Below the pieces are notes generated by a model. It was not told the origin of the DNA. It searched no databases and was given only the letters and a program-made list of their open reading frames with translations. Below, piece by piece: positions 13,301 through 36,261 of a DNA stretch of 64,000 nucleotides. Positions within the stretch are counted from its first letter, which is position 1. Every line of letters begins with the position of its first letter. A program made the position numbers and the translations under genes. The stretch is from Dryobates pubescens (lineage: Eukaryota > Chordata > Aves > Piciformes > Picidae), in assembly GCF_014839835.1 (NCBI RefSeq), contig NC_071646.1, positions 7,929,487-7,993,486 of the forward strand, read 5' to 3'.

Positions 13301-13942
13301 ATTTCTTCATGGCTGCTGTCAACCCACTCTGCACCCAGCCCCTGTGCTTTCCCAATCTTTGTCATTCCCAGATCCTCACAGGAGAAGGGATCTCCTTTCA
13401 GCTCCTTAAGTAGCCACTTACTGACCTGGCTGCTTCTGCTGCCCAAACCTTTAAGGCTGCTAAAGCACTGTGGTGAATCCTGGGACACAAATGCATTGGT
13501 GGAACAACCTGCAAAAGATTTGGAATCCTCAGCTGTTAGAAGTGACAAAGCCACCCCAAGGCACCAAGAGAGCTGTGACAGCTGTGGAGCATCTCCTGCA
13601 GGAAGGCAAAGAAAGTTTTATTTGGAAGGGCTTTAAAACCATCAGAAGAGAAGGGCCCAGAGCAGCACACTGCAGCACTGCAAGTCGTGCCAAGAGCTCC
13701 AGTGAGAAGGTGCTCATGGACCTGACTGGCAAGCAGAGTCCGGGACACCTTCCTGGCATGATCTTAGAGCTTGCCAGAGTGGGAGCAGCAGAGCAGCAGA
13801 AGGCCTAACAAGGCTGAGGGCCTGGGCAGGGCAATCCAAACCCCTGTCCATTAGAGCAGCTTTCAGCATAGTGACTCTGCCCTGTGCTCTGTCACCAGCT
13901 CCTCACCTTCTCACAAGCCTCTCTGAACTGCCCAGGAGACCC

Positions 13943-13994
13943 CAGGGATCTGCCCCCCCAGGGATCTGCCCCCCCAGGGATCTGCCCCCCCAGG
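13943..13994. repeat. 16-bp tandem repeat, 3 copies
   Basis: CAGGGATCTGCCCCCC repeats with a 16-bp period at 13943, 13959 and 13975, a short simple expansion between CR1 fragments. Confidence 0.85.
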
Positions 13995-14027
13995 AGCACA
14001 CTGGGGAGAAACAAAGGGAAAGCCTGA

Positions 14028-14202
14028 GAATGGGTTGGGTTGGAAGGGACCTTAAAGCTCATCCAGTGCCAGCCCCCTGCCATGGGCAGGGACCCCTCTC
14101 ACCAGCACAGCTTGCTCAAGGCCTCCTCCAGCCTGGCCCTGAACACCTCCAAGGAGGAGGCAGCCACAGCCCCCCTGGGCAGCCTGAGCCAGTCTCACAT
14201 TA
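14028..14202 (-). mobile_element. CR1 LINE 3' fragment
   Basis: Begins GAATGGGTTGGGTTGGAAGG and is lost after CAGCCTGAGCCAGTCTCACA. Confidence 0.85.
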
Positions 14203-14367
14203 CCAGTTTTCTTCAGCTAATGCTGTGTTTTCCTACCCCAGCCAGCAGCACTCCAATGTGCAGTTTTACCTCTACCTTTTCCACAGAGGAGCAGAATCAC
14301 CCAGCTGCCCCTTCAAAGTCTCACCTCCAGTGCTAGCTTCCAAGCCAAGCAAGTTCATTCTGCAGCA

Positions 14368-14503
14368 GTGGGCAGGCAGCACAGGCTGCCCAGGGAGGTG
14401 TGGAGTCCCCATCCCTGGAGGGGCTCAAGCAAGCTGTGGCCATCGTGGGGTTGGGCTGGGTGATCTCAGAGAGCTTTTCCAACCCAAACAATCCTCTGAT
14501 TCA
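14368..14503 (+). mobile_element. CR1 LINE 3' tail
   Basis: CACAGGCTGCCCAGGGAGGT through GAGCTTTTCCAACCCAAACA. Confidence 0.85.
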
Positions 14504-15032
14504 GGTGCTGGAGTCACTCTCACTGTCTGACAGGGTACAAGGTACCTGGGGCACAGGAGCCTTAGCTGTCTGAGGAATGCTGTGTGGGGAGGTGGCAGCA
14601 CCTGCAGCTCTGTGCTCACGGTGCCTGCACTGTCCAGCAAGCCAGGAGGGAGCTTCCATCCTGCAGTGACACCAGGGCACACTCACTAACCAGAGCTGCA
14701 TCAGTCCATCTCTAATGCAGACATGAACACCCAACAGGTATTTAGATTGCTTCTCCAGAGGCAGAGGGGGTGGAAAATCACTCTGCTGCACTGCATTCCC
14801 CTGGAATGGCAGCAGAACAGATCTCAGATAAGCAATTTACCACAGAGTTCAAACCCATCCACCACAGGCTCCAGCTCACTTCCTCCTCCTCCTCCACTTC
14901 ATGAGTCACTGAAGTTGTTCTGTATCAGGTGATGGCAATGAATTGCCTCTCAGCACTGGAGGAAGCTGTGTCACCACACAGGTGAAGAGACTTAGTTACC
15001 TCTAGCTAATGGCTGCACTCCTGCCACTGCAG

Positions 15033-15645
15033 ACAGAGGGCTTCCAGAGCAGGGTGTGAGGAGCTCCCACCAGAGAGGAGAGGCAGAGGGCTTCCAGAGC
15101 AGGGAGTGAGGAGCTCCCAGCAGAGAGGAGAGGCAGCCACAGGGCTTCCAGAGCAGGGTGTGAGGAGCTCCCAGCAGAGAGGAGAGGCAGAGGGCTTCCA
15201 GAGCAGGGTGTGAGGAGCTCCCAGCAGAGAGGAGAGGCAGAGGGCTTCCAGAGCAGGGTATGAGGAGCTCCCAGCAGAGAGGAAAGGCAGGCACAGGGCT
15301 TCCAGAGCAGGGAGTGAGGAGCTCCCACCAGAGAGGAGAGGCAGCCACAGGGCTTCCAGAGCAGGGTGTGAGGAGCTCCCAGCAGAGAGGAGAGGCAGAG
15401 GGCTTCCAGAGCAGGGAGTGAGGAGCTCCCACCAGAGAGGAGAGGCAGCCACAGGGCTTCCAGAGCAGGGTGTGAGGAGCTCCCAGCAGAGAGGAGAGGC
15501 AGAGGGCTTCCAGAGCAGGGTGTGAGGAGCTCCCAGCAGAGAGGAGAGGCAGGCACAGGGCTTCTAGAGCAGGGTGTGAGGAGCTCCCACCAGAGAGGAG
15601 AGGCAGAGGGCTCCCAGAGCAGGGTGTGAGGAGCTCCTAGCATTT
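15033..15645. repeat. Minisatellite, 48-56-bp units, about 12 copies
   Basis: Units read GGCTTCCAGAGCAGGGTGTG then AGGAGCTCCCAGCAGAGAGG then AGAGGCAGA. They vary by GTGTG/GAGTG/GTATG and by an extra CCACA or GCACA, so two or more unit types alternate. Open frames of 146-237 codons over this array are repeat artefacts. Confidence 0.95.
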
Positions 15646-16526
15646 GAAGTTGGAGTTGAGGAAGGGCACTCAGTAGGAATTTTCTTTTCAAGGGAGCTGA
15701 TCTTAACCTTTGCAACTCTCAGGCACTGACTCTGCCACTCAGATCCATTCAGTGCACATCTCCTCTCCATTCCAGGAGAGAGATGAACACTCATTTGTTA
15801 ATTCAGCCATCCAGGCAGTGCTTACAACCTGTTTGAGGATTCCTTCAGCCAACTGAAGCAGGAGCAGTTTCAGCAGGACTTTCCTGCTGCAGTTACCTTG
15901 GCTCCAGATCTGGGAGGATCACTGCCTCAGCTGAGCTCAGTGTGTGCATGGCTCCAGGGAGCCAAGTGCCCACCTGCCAGGGCAGGAGTGGCTCTTAATG
16001 CCAATGAGGAGCATCTCAGTGTGCTGAGAATGTACAAGAGGGCTGCAGCAGCAGTCCCATGGCTCCTGTCACACCTGCCACCAGCAGACACCTGGCAAGC
16101 TCCAGCTTCCCAGCACCTCAAGCAGCACCACAGGTTGCTTCTGAAACTGAAAAGCTCAGTGCAGCTCAGCTGCAGTGCCTCCAGCAGGGATTCCCCAGCC
16201 AGGCTCAGCATTCAGCAGGCACAAGCTTTACACAGGGATGCTACAGAGTGCTGTGCCCTGCACAGGCTGATCCCTGTGTGCCCAGAGAACAACAGGCTGC
16301 AGGCCAGTCCCCATCACAGCAGCAGTGTCCTCCATGAGGGAATCCACAGCTGCAGGAGAAAGCCAGCCAGGGCCAGCAGGGAGCTGAACATGCCAGCCTC
16401 AAACAGGAGACCTGCAGGCTGAAAAGCTGAAGCATTGCTGAAGATCACCCCGATGGCCAGGGCAGGAATCCACTCCTGCACAGCTCTTGCAGGCAGCTCT
16501 GCTGCTGGCACTGGCAGCCACACAGT

Positions 16527-17665
16527 CTCACAGTGTCACCAAGGCTGGAAGAGACCTCAAAGCTCATCCAGTTCAAGCTGTCAGCATAAACCTCATGACC
16601 AGACCATGGCACCAAGGGCCACATCCAATCCCCTCTGGAACCCCTCCAGGGATGGGGACTCCACCACCTCCCTGGGCAGCACATCCAAGGGCCAACAACT
16701 CTCTCTGGGAAGAACTTTCTCCTCACCTCCAGCCTGAACCTCCCCTGGCACAGCTTGAGACTGTGTCCTCTTGTTCTGGTGCTGGGAGAAGAGCCCAACC
16801 CCCACCTGGCTCCAACCTCCCTTCAGGGAGTTGCAGAGGGCAATGAGGTCTCCCCTGAGCCTCCTCTCCTGCAGGCTAAGCAACCCCAGCTCCCTCAGCC
16901 TCTCCTCCCAGGGCTGTGCTCAAGGCCTCTCCCCAGCCTTGTTGCCCTTCTCTGGACACCTTCAAGTCTCTCAATGTCCTTCCTGACCTCAGGGGCCCAG
17001 AACTGGACACAGGACTCCAGGTGTGGCCTAACCAGTGCAGAGTCCAGGGGCACAATGACCTCCCTGCTCCTGCTGGCCACACTCTTCCTGCTGCAGGCCA
17101 GGCTGCCCTTGGCCTTCTTGGCCCCCTGGGCACACTGCTGGCTCCTGTTCAGGCAGCTGTCAATCAGCACCCCCAGGTCCCTCTCTGTTTGGCAGCTCTC
17201 AGCCACTCTGCCCCCAGCCTGTAGCTCTGCCTGGGGCTGCTGTGGCCAAAGTGCAGCCCCTGGCACTTGGCCTTGTTGACTGCCATCCTGTTGGCCTCTG
17301 CCCATCTGTGCAGCCTGGCAAGGTCCCTCTGCAGAGCCCTTCTGCCCTCTGCCTGACCAACCTCTGCCCCCAGCTTGCTGTCATCTGCACATTTGCTGCT
17401 GACTGACTCCATCCCCTCCTGCAGATCATCAATGAAGATGTTCAAGAGGCTGGGGCCCAGCACTGCTCCCTGGGGCACCCCACTGGTGCCTGGCTGCCAG
17501 CTGGCTGTGGCACCATTCACCACCACTCTCTGGGCTCAGCCTCCAGCCAGTTCCTGACCCAGCTCAGAGAGCTGCTGCCCCAGCCAGGGGCTGACAGCTT
17601 GGCCAGGGGTTGGCTGTGGGGGACGGTGTTAAAGGCCCTGCTGAAGGCCTGCATGGCCTGCCAGC
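16527..17665 (-). mobile_element. CR1 LINE, about 1.1 kb, with reverse-transcriptase motifs
   Basis: The longest CR1 copy in the window. Read on the minus strand, one frame carries [20 protein letters not shown] followed by [10 protein letters not shown], the CR1 RT catalytic region with FADD altered to CADD. It continues into the 3' region and ends at the reverse complement of CACAGTGTCACCAAGGCTGG. Confidence 0.93.
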
Positions 17666-18363
17666 AGCACCCAGACCTCTGTAAGGCATGAAACAGCCCC
17701 TGGCACATTCCTCTTGTGGGCACTGCCACTGCATGAAAGCTGTGTGTGCTCTGAAGTGAAGCTGCTGTGCCTGGCAGCAATGTGCCTGTCTCCTGGGCTG
17801 TGCCTGCCACATTTGCTTAATCACCCCAGCCAAGCAGGAAAAGAAGTTAGTCACCAGGAGCTGACATCCTGATGCCTGCCATGGGACATGAAAGCAAGGA
17901 AAGCCAAGGGAGAAACTCCCTGAAGCCTCAGACATGCTCAGCTAAGCTGAATGGCAGGGGGATGACTTCCAGTGCCTGCACCAGGCCATGGCTGACAGGA
18001 ATCTGAGGCACTCCTCTAGTTTACAAAACCTTAGGACTGTTCTCCCCATCTCTGGTAGCTTCCATCTCCAAGGGGTTAATTTCCCATCAGTGTGGCCCAG
18101 CCCAACAGCTGCAGGCACACAAACACTGTAGCACTGCAGGCTTCCCAACCTGAGCAGAGCTGTGAGCAGCCCTGGCGAGCAGGCTGCCAGCCCTTCCATC
18201 ACCAGCAGCAAGCAGCCTGTTGAACCTAAACCCAAGGACCCCCAGGTCACACCTGAGCTAAGGGAAGGCTCCCACTTTGAGCTGATGTCAAATCCGCAGC
18301 AGTAGCCAAGCTCTCACATGAAAGGAGGTTAAGGCACTTCTCATAGCACAGCCAAGACCTCTG

Positions 18364-18590
18364 CTGAGCAGGGGGACCTGCAGCTCCCCGACAGCCATGG
18401 CCTGGGCCCTGAGCAGGGACCTGCATCTCCCCCACAGCCATGGCCTGGGCCCTGAGCAGGGTCCTGCAGCTCCCCCACAGCCATGGCCTGGGCCCTGAGC
18501 AGGGACCTGCAGCTCCCCCACAGCCATGGCCTGGGCCCTGAGCAGGGACCTGCAGCTCCCCCACAGCCATGGCCTGGGCCCTGCTCTGCT
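18364..18590. repeat. 43-bp minisatellite, 5 copies
   Basis: Unit contains CACAGCCATGGCCTGGGCCC and TGAGCAGGGACCTGCAGCTC, repeating exactly every 43 bp (ACAGCCATGG at 18391, 18434, 18477, 18520, 18563). Few differences between copies. Confidence 0.95.
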
Positions 18591-18904
18591 GTTAAATCAG
18601 GACTACAAATACAGTTGAAATGGGAAGAGGAACTCTCCAGCTCCAGTCTCGCCTTGGAGTCAGCCTTTGGGATCTCACAGTCAAACCCAGCAGCCCGCTG
18701 GCATCTCCACACATGTGACTATTCCACCCTTGCTACCCCTGTGGCAGCCTTCCTCAGTCACCCAGCTAGGTGACACTTAGCAAGAGGTTGTTTGGGTGGT
18801 GGATCATGGTCCTGTGTCCCCAGGTTCCCACTCAGACCATGCAGAAAGCTTGACAGAGGCTGCCCACATCTGAAGGTAACCTGATGATCCCAGGGCTCTC
18901 TTAC

Positions 18905-18990
18905 AGCATCAGAATCAACCAGACTGGAAGAGACCTCCAAGATCAAGTCCAGCTGATCAGCCAGCCCTGTCTAATCAGCTAGGCTCCATC
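18905..18990 (-). mobile_element. CR1 LINE 3' tail, diverged
   Basis: AGAATCAACCAGACTGGAAG followed by AGACCTCCAAGATCAAGTCC resembles the CR1 end in reverse; it breaks off after about 85 bp. Confidence 0.55.
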
Positions 18991-19615
18991 AGCTTACAGC
19001 GAAGGGAGGAGATCCTGTGGGACCTGAACCAAGGGCTAATTACTTCTGCAGGTGAGTGGTTCAGGGCTCAGCCTCAGCCACCTCACCCAGACACATCCTG
19101 CTCCAGACAGCTTCAGCAAGAGGCAGACTCCGCAGAAGGCCGGCGGGCAAGGCCTGCAGCCCCTGTGGCAGGAGGACAGAGCAGCCCCCAGGTCCTGACA
19201 GAAGTGGCAGGTTCCTCACGCTATGGCAGAGCCTATCTGGGCACCTCCTGCCCTTCCAGGTTACCACATCTTAGTTACTGGCCCATGGCTGAGCCAGCAG
19301 AAAGCCAACTCAGCAGCCTTTGCCTTGAGAGGTCTTCCATCTCTAGGGGAACACAGGGTTAGCTCCACCGCCTCTGGGGACACCAGCTTTAGAGCCTGAG
19401 GAACACAACTGCTCTCGCAGCTCAGGCACCTCTCTAGCCTCGGCTCTGGGGGAAACCTGCCCTGCTAGGCCTCCAAGGAGCAGCACCCGAGGCCTCATCC
19501 AGCCAGAGCAGGACTGCGTCACTCCTCTCTCGGGCAGAGGTTCTGCCTCCCGGGCTGTGCCCGCCGGTGTCGCCGGACGCAGAGCTTGGACACCACAGGA
19601 GCTCTGGGGTAGAAG

Positions 19616-19621
19616 TTTATT
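19616..19621 (-). other. Poly(A) signal of the alpha-tubulin gene
   Basis: AATAAA on the minus strand, 78 nt after the TGA stop. It implies a short 3' UTR of about 90-100 nt, ending near 19,600. Confidence 0.8.
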
Positions 19622-19698
19622 CCAATTATCTGAGGGGATTTACAGCGCTCCCCAGGAGGCAGCAGGGGCAGAGCCTGGCGATTGCTCCTCTTGCCAGG

Positions 19699-30941
<11,243 letters not shown>

Positions 30942-30944
<3 letters not shown>

Positions 30945-31260
30945 GGTTCGGGCTGGGAGCGGGCAGCGCTGGGAGCGGCAGACGCGCAACGGGTCTGGGC
31001 AGCAGCACCTCGAAAGCGGCCGCCCTTCTCGGGGCCATTTTATATAGGGAGCGGGGCGGCGCGGCGGGCTCCGCACGCCTTGCTCATTGGCTGTGACTCT
31101 CCCGGAGTCCTGACCCTCCTGCGGCGCTATTGGATGGCTGCGCACCGAGCCCGCGCGCTCTCCCAATCGAGGCGGGCAGCGGCCGCGTGGAATGCACCCC
31201 GCTGTGCGCCATTGGAGCGCAGATATGAATTTCACGTTTCCGCGCTAGCTATTGGCTGAT
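30942..31260 (-). promoter_or_regulatory. Alpha-tubulin core promoter and 5' UTR: TATA box plus several CCAAT boxes
   Basis: On the minus strand a TATATAAAA box lies at 31046-31038, which puts transcription start near 31010 and leaves a 5' UTR of about 65-70 nt before the ATG at 30944. CCAAT motifs reading on the minus strand are at 31090-31086, 31133-31129, 31215-31211 and 31255-31251; another at 31163-31167 reads on the plus strand. The region is CpG-rich (about 30,370-31,350) with GGGCGGGG GC boxes near 31,270-31,290. TATA plus reiterated CCAAT suggests strong, possibly NF-Y-driven transcription. The start site itself is inferred. Confidence 0.8.
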
Positions 31261-33017
31261 TCGTAACCAGGGGCGGGGCAGGGGCGGGGTTTCCTCTTCC
31301 CGCCGGCGGAGCTCAGCGCCTCCCTTCTCTGCCCCGGTGCTCGTCTGCTCTGTGCCGTTCCCTTGGCCGGGAGCGCTGTGTCCGGAGCCACCGGTTGATG
31401 CGGAGGAAGAGGGCAGGGCAGAGCAGCTTTGCCCACCCGAGAGCCCTGGGCCTGCTTCGGCTGCGGCAGGCCTGGTGGTCAGTGCGGCGGGCGGAGGGTC
31501 GAGAGCTCAGCGCAAGGGGAGCCCCGGGCAGGCGGCAGCTGCCCAAGAGCCAGGCTGCGCACAAAGGGGCGAGGGGACCGCCAGCCTGTGGGAGGCGAAG
31601 GAGCTGAGCCCTGGGGAGCAGCGTGCAGAGCCCTGCAGGGTCTGGAGCTGCCTCAGGGTGGAAGGGCGAGATGTGAGCAAGTGTCTGTCTGCCCCCGTAG
31701 GAGGGAGCAGACAGCTCCACTGCACAGCTGCCAGGCACGGCAGGGCTCTGTACAACAGTCGCACAACGGAAAGGACTTAGGACCAGGGGACCAGATCTGG
31801 AGACTTCTGCAGATCCTGCTGAAACCAGGACCTTTGGCGCCTAAGTGCCCCAACTTACTTTGGAGGTTTAGATGGGAAGGGTAAAACCTCTGTGATGTGT
31901 CCCAAGGGTCTGCATCGAGAGTTTGATACCCTGAGCACTGCTGGCAGCACAGCATCAGCTCCAGGCAAAGGCTTCTTGTCCTGCTCCTGTGGCGGGATAG
32001 GTAGCTGAAAAAGCTTAAACCATAACAAAGTGTCTCAGGGTTTCCTCTGCCTGTGTAGGTCCCCAGTCCTGAATGGAAGGTAGGGTGTTGGGGTCACATC
32101 ATGCTGGGTTACAGCCGGCTGGGATGGGTGCTGGGAGGTGCTGAAGCCTCTCGGGAGGACAGGTAACCCATGCCTGCTAAGGCTGCTGCTGCTCTCAGCG
32201 ATTTCATTGTAAGCATTTCAACACAGGGTGTGGAGATGAAACCTGCCTTGGCTGCACACTCAGTTACTGAAAGGAGAGAAAGGCAAAAGCGCTCCAGAAA
32301 CCCAGGCTCAGAGGGTGGGGGGAGGACAGACAACCAACCACAAACAATACACCCGACAAAGAATGATGCCACTTGTCACCAGGGGCTGCAAAACAGGTCA
32401 GGTACTAAAGAGCACCGAGCTGCTCTGGAGAATGTGGCTGTCTCCAGGCCAGAGGGAGGCTGCCCGGGGGGCTTGAGCGATGGCTGGGGGTGATGGCACC
32501 CAGGTAGTGCATCAAGAAGAAAGCCTCCTCCTGCTCCTGCTCACTGTGAGGATGAAGCAGAAGCCTTTGTCTGCCCCAGGAGCTGGGTGGCTGGGCCGGT
32601 GGTCATCGGGGCAGCACACACAGCTCTGCAAAGATCGGATTTTGAACTCTTTGGTGCAATTTAATCCTCGGCAAGCACAGACTCTGCTCAGCGCTGTCAG
32701 GTTGGTAATCATTTGAAGAATCCAATCAACAGCACACTTGTGTCGCCCCCGCCCCTGCTCCAGCTAACCTCTGCGAGCTGCAGTCAGCTCAGACCTGAAG
32801 GAACTTGTCCTGCTGTGCTTCTCCTCGCCTTTGTTTTATTCTAATTGCCGAGCCGATCTCCCCTGGGGGATGACCTTGGCTGCAAAGTGTCTTTAGCTCA
32901 GGTTCCTTAGCGAAGCTGTTTGATAAAGAATCCTAGGATGGCTCAGGTTGGGAGGGACCTGCAGCATAGTGGAGGCCACAAGGTCTCCTCTCTGTGGGAA
33001 GATCCTGCCTTGGTTTC

Positions 33018-33420
33018 AAGAATCACAGAATAGCTTCGTTTGGAAGGGACCTCACAGATCATCTGCTCCAACCCCTCTGCCATGGGCAGGGATGCTCTCA
33101 GCTGGGCTCAGCTGCTCAGGGTCTCATCCAGCCTGGCCTTCAACACCTCCAGGCAGGAGGCAGCCACAGCCTCCCTGGGCAGCCTGTGCCAGAGTCTCAG
33201 CAGCCTCACACTGAAGAACTTCTTCCTCAGCTCCAGTCTAGCCCTGCTCTACCTCAGCTTCAAACCATTCCCCCTTGTCCTGTCTCCAGACACCCTCATG
33301 AAAAGTCTCTCTGCAGCCTTCCCCTAGGATCCTTTCAGGTATTGGAAGGCAGCTCTAAGGTCCCCCTGAAGCCTTCTCTAGGCTGAACAAGAAAACCAAG
33401 CCCAGGACAGCCCAAGCTGT
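33018..33420 (-). mobile_element. CR1 LINE 3' fragment
   Basis: Begins AAGAATCACAGAATAGCTTC. A further short CR1-like stub (GGTTGGGAGGGACCTGCAGC) sits just before it at about 32,935-32,990. Confidence 0.9.
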
Positions 33421-33550
33421 CTGAGACAGGCAGAGCTGAAATCCGCAGCTGCAGGGGTTGACAAGGTGCTCAGGAGCCCTCAGAGCACTTGCTCGTGGGA
33501 GATGAAAGGGGGAAACAGCTTCAGTAGTTGAATTTCTTTTGTTCTCTTTA

Positions 33551-33690
33551 GAGGAGAAAAAAAAAAGGCATTAAATGTTTGGGTGGGGTTTGGGTTTGGG
33601 TGGTTTTGGGGTGGTTGAGTTGGGGTTTTGGGTGTGTTTCTTGGGTTTTGTGTGTTTGGAGTTTGTTGCTGTTGGTTTGGTTTTCCCTCT
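33551..33690 (+). repeat. A-tract followed by a G/T-rich low-complexity run
   Basis: About ten A residues, then a run of GGG/GGGG blocks separated by T. GGGTGGGGTTTGGGTTTGGG at 33581-33600 fits the four-run G-quadruplex pattern. Confidence 0.8.
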
Positions 33691-33764
33691 CTGTTTGTTT
33701 TGCTTTTCTCAGCTGGAAACCAAAAATACCAGCAGGACACAAGTGGTGGAGCTTTGGGAGTCCT

Positions 33765-34035
33765 TTTCCTGCAGGATGGAAAGTGGCCTGAAATTGGATT
33801 TGTGCCAGGGGAGGGTTAGGTGAGGGATTGGGAAGAATTTCTTTTGCTGCAAGAGTGGGCAGGGCTTGGCAGAGGCTGCCCAGGGAGGTGGTGAAGTCCC
33901 CATGCCTGGAGGTGTTCAAGCAAGGTGTGGCCATGGCACCTGGGGCCATGGTTTAGTGGCCATGGCTGGGTTGATGTTGGCCTGCGTGACCTTAGAGAGC
34001 TTTTCCAACCCAAACAGCTCCAGGATTTTAAGGTA
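33765..34035 (+). mobile_element. CR1 LINE 3' fragment
   Basis: From TGCCAGGGGAGGGTTAGGTG-like sequence to GAGCTTTTCCAACCCAAACA. Same subfamily as the copy at 168. Confidence 0.87.
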
Positions 34036-34229
34036 AAAGAGAAGCTAGGCCAGGCTGGATTGCATCTGCCAGATCTTGCCATTGTATGACAAATATGTGC
34101 TAAGATTTCAGTGTTCTCTTTCCCCCCTTGGCCTTGGAGCCTCCCAGTGTAGGCAGCAGGGGAATCTGTGACAACTTCCTGTGCTCAGTCCAAAAGATTT
34201 ATTTAGTTCTGATAGGACTGGGGGGGATG

Positions 34230-34490
34230 GAAAAAAAAACTTGAAGTGGAGAGATTCAGCTTGGCTGTGAGGAAGAAGTTGTTGGCCAGGAGGGTGGTGA
34301 GAGCCTGGCACAGGCTGCCCAGGGAGGTGGTGGAAGCCTCCTGCCTGGAGGTGTTTGCAGCCAGGCTGGAGGTGGCTGTGAGCAACCTGCTGTGGTGTGA
34401 GGTGTCCCTGGCCATGGCAGGGGCTTGGAGCTGGCTGAGCCTTGAGCTCCCTTCCAGCCCTGACAGCTCTGTGACTCTATGATTCTGTCC
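34230..34490 (+). mobile_element. CR1 LINE 3' fragment
   Basis: GAGGAAGAAGTTGTTGGCCA to CTCTGTGACTCTATGATTCT. Closely similar to the inverted copy upstream of RABIF at 52,253. Confidence 0.9.
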
Positions 34491-35142
34491 TTTCAAACTA
34501 CTAAGGAAATCTTCAGCCTATGAGCAAAGGTTGCCCTAAGCTCTAAAACCTACGGAAAATGAGTGCCCCACACTGATTTAGTTGTTCTAAATCTCATTGG
34601 TTTTAAGCCAGTCTGAAACATTTGCTTCATGCTTTTGAAATGCTCTGACCTGAAACAACACTCACAATGCTCTGTCCCTCCAGCTCTGCCAGTGCAGTCT
34701 AGCAGCAGGTCAGACCATGGCTTGTCAGTGGTACAGAATCACACTGCAGTATTTTATCCTCCCTCAGGAGTGTTACAGGACCAGGAAATCAAGGGCTGGC
34801 CCTTGCCAGAGCAGAAGTTTGAGCTGGTGTCATGCTGTGAGCGCAGCTTAGCTGTCAAATGAAACCAGAGGCTCAGGCCAGACTGGGGTGTTACAATGTG
34901 CCCTGCTCAGCCTGAGCCGAGGTTCTGACATCCTTCACCAGTCTGTTAATTGCCTGCTGTGATTTGTCTGAACAGGGCAATGGACTCTTGCCCAGTCCTC
35001 AGCTCTGCAAAGTGCTGCTGGGGACTCTCCAGGGCTGCTCCAGCTGCACAAAGGCTCTCAGCCTGCCTGTGAGGCCTTGGTGACAAAATCAGGATTTGAT
35101 GCTACTTGGTCAACTTTCATGCAGCCCCTTGGACAGCTGCAA

Positions 35143-35462
35143 ATCACAGACTCACATCTGCTTGGAAGGGACCTTGGAGACCATCCAGCCCAGCCCTCCA
35201 CCCAGCGCTGCAGGCTCAGCACCAAGCCATGACCCTGAGCACCAGGTCCATACTGCTTGAACACCCTCAGGGATGGTGACTGCAGCACTGCCCTGGGCAG
35301 CCTCTGCCAATGTTTGAGAACCCTTCCAGGGCAGGAATATTTCCTGGCACCCAGCCTGAGCCTCCCCTGGTGCAGCTTGGCACCATCCCTGCTGCTGTGC
35401 TGCAGCAGCTGCAGTGAAGTTCTGTTCACCAGGCTTCAGTGCCCTTCTCTGGTGGCATGAAA
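35143..35462 (-). mobile_element. CR1 LINE 3' fragment
   Basis: Begins ATCACAGACTCACATCTGCT and contains CCATGACCCTGAGCACCAGG, a diverged version of the CR1 3' UTR. Confidence 0.8.
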
Positions 35463-36261
35463 GAGGGCACCAGGACAGGGGCACTTCCAGCTGCTTTGCC
35501 TCTGTGTGCCTTCCCAAGTGACAAGTAAGCCAGGCTTACAGAAACTGGGGCTGCTGCACACCTGGAAAAACATTTCCTGGGGACTGAACTGTGTTGGATT
35601 TAGCCTGGCTGAAGAATAATGTCAGGTCCAAGGGGCTGTCATGCAGCCAGCATTTCTTGGACACGTTCTCTTTTCCTGCTGGAGGTTGTTTCTGTGAGCA
35701 CTGAGGGAGTCTTTTACCTTTGCCCAGGCTTTCTCTGTGTCTGGTAATGCTATCAAGGCCCCCAGAGCTCAGCCTTTGGCTGCTTACCACAGATGCAGGG
35801 AATATGATACTCTGAGATGCTGTGTTTGTGATAAACCTCTGGAGCTGCACTGTGGGGCTGGGGATTCTGGAGGCTTTGGAATGAACCCTCTCTGAATGTA
35901 CAACTATGAAGCTCTTGCTTTCTGCTCTCTCTCAGAAGCATTAGGCAAATCCTGTGTGCAGATGCACTTCTGGCAGTGAGTTCCTAAGAATGTGATAGGC
36001 TTGAACCTGTGGCTGCCTGCTCACCACCTCTGCTGGGCTGGAGATCACCTGGGGGTTCCATGCACGTTTTCCAGCACTCAGACTGCCAACAGCAACATGC
36101 TGCATGGATTCACTGAGGTCTTAACTGATCCTCATTCCTAGGCCACAGAAAACCTGCCAGGGTGTGAGGACTGAGTGTGTGCAGCTAGAGTAAAGTGGTT
36201 GAATTTCACCACTGAGGGCTCATGCTTCATCAAGACTTCATTTTCTCACCTCTCAGGTTTA

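Larger units (their letters stand above)
936..19600. other. Intergenic region without a recognisable gene
   Basis: Apart from the CR1 copies and minisatellites listed, I see no coding exon. The longest non-repeat open frame (1686-2264 on the plus strand, 192 codons) matches no family I recognise and has no codon or motif support. An A/T-richer stretch at about 6,245-6,330 stands out from the background but has no assigned function. Confidence 0.6.

Noticed and set aside
15002-15715. 237-codon minus-strand repeat protein (SGSSSHPALEAL-type repeats)
   Set aside because: It is the translation of a non-coding minisatellite; several frames of the same array are equally open.
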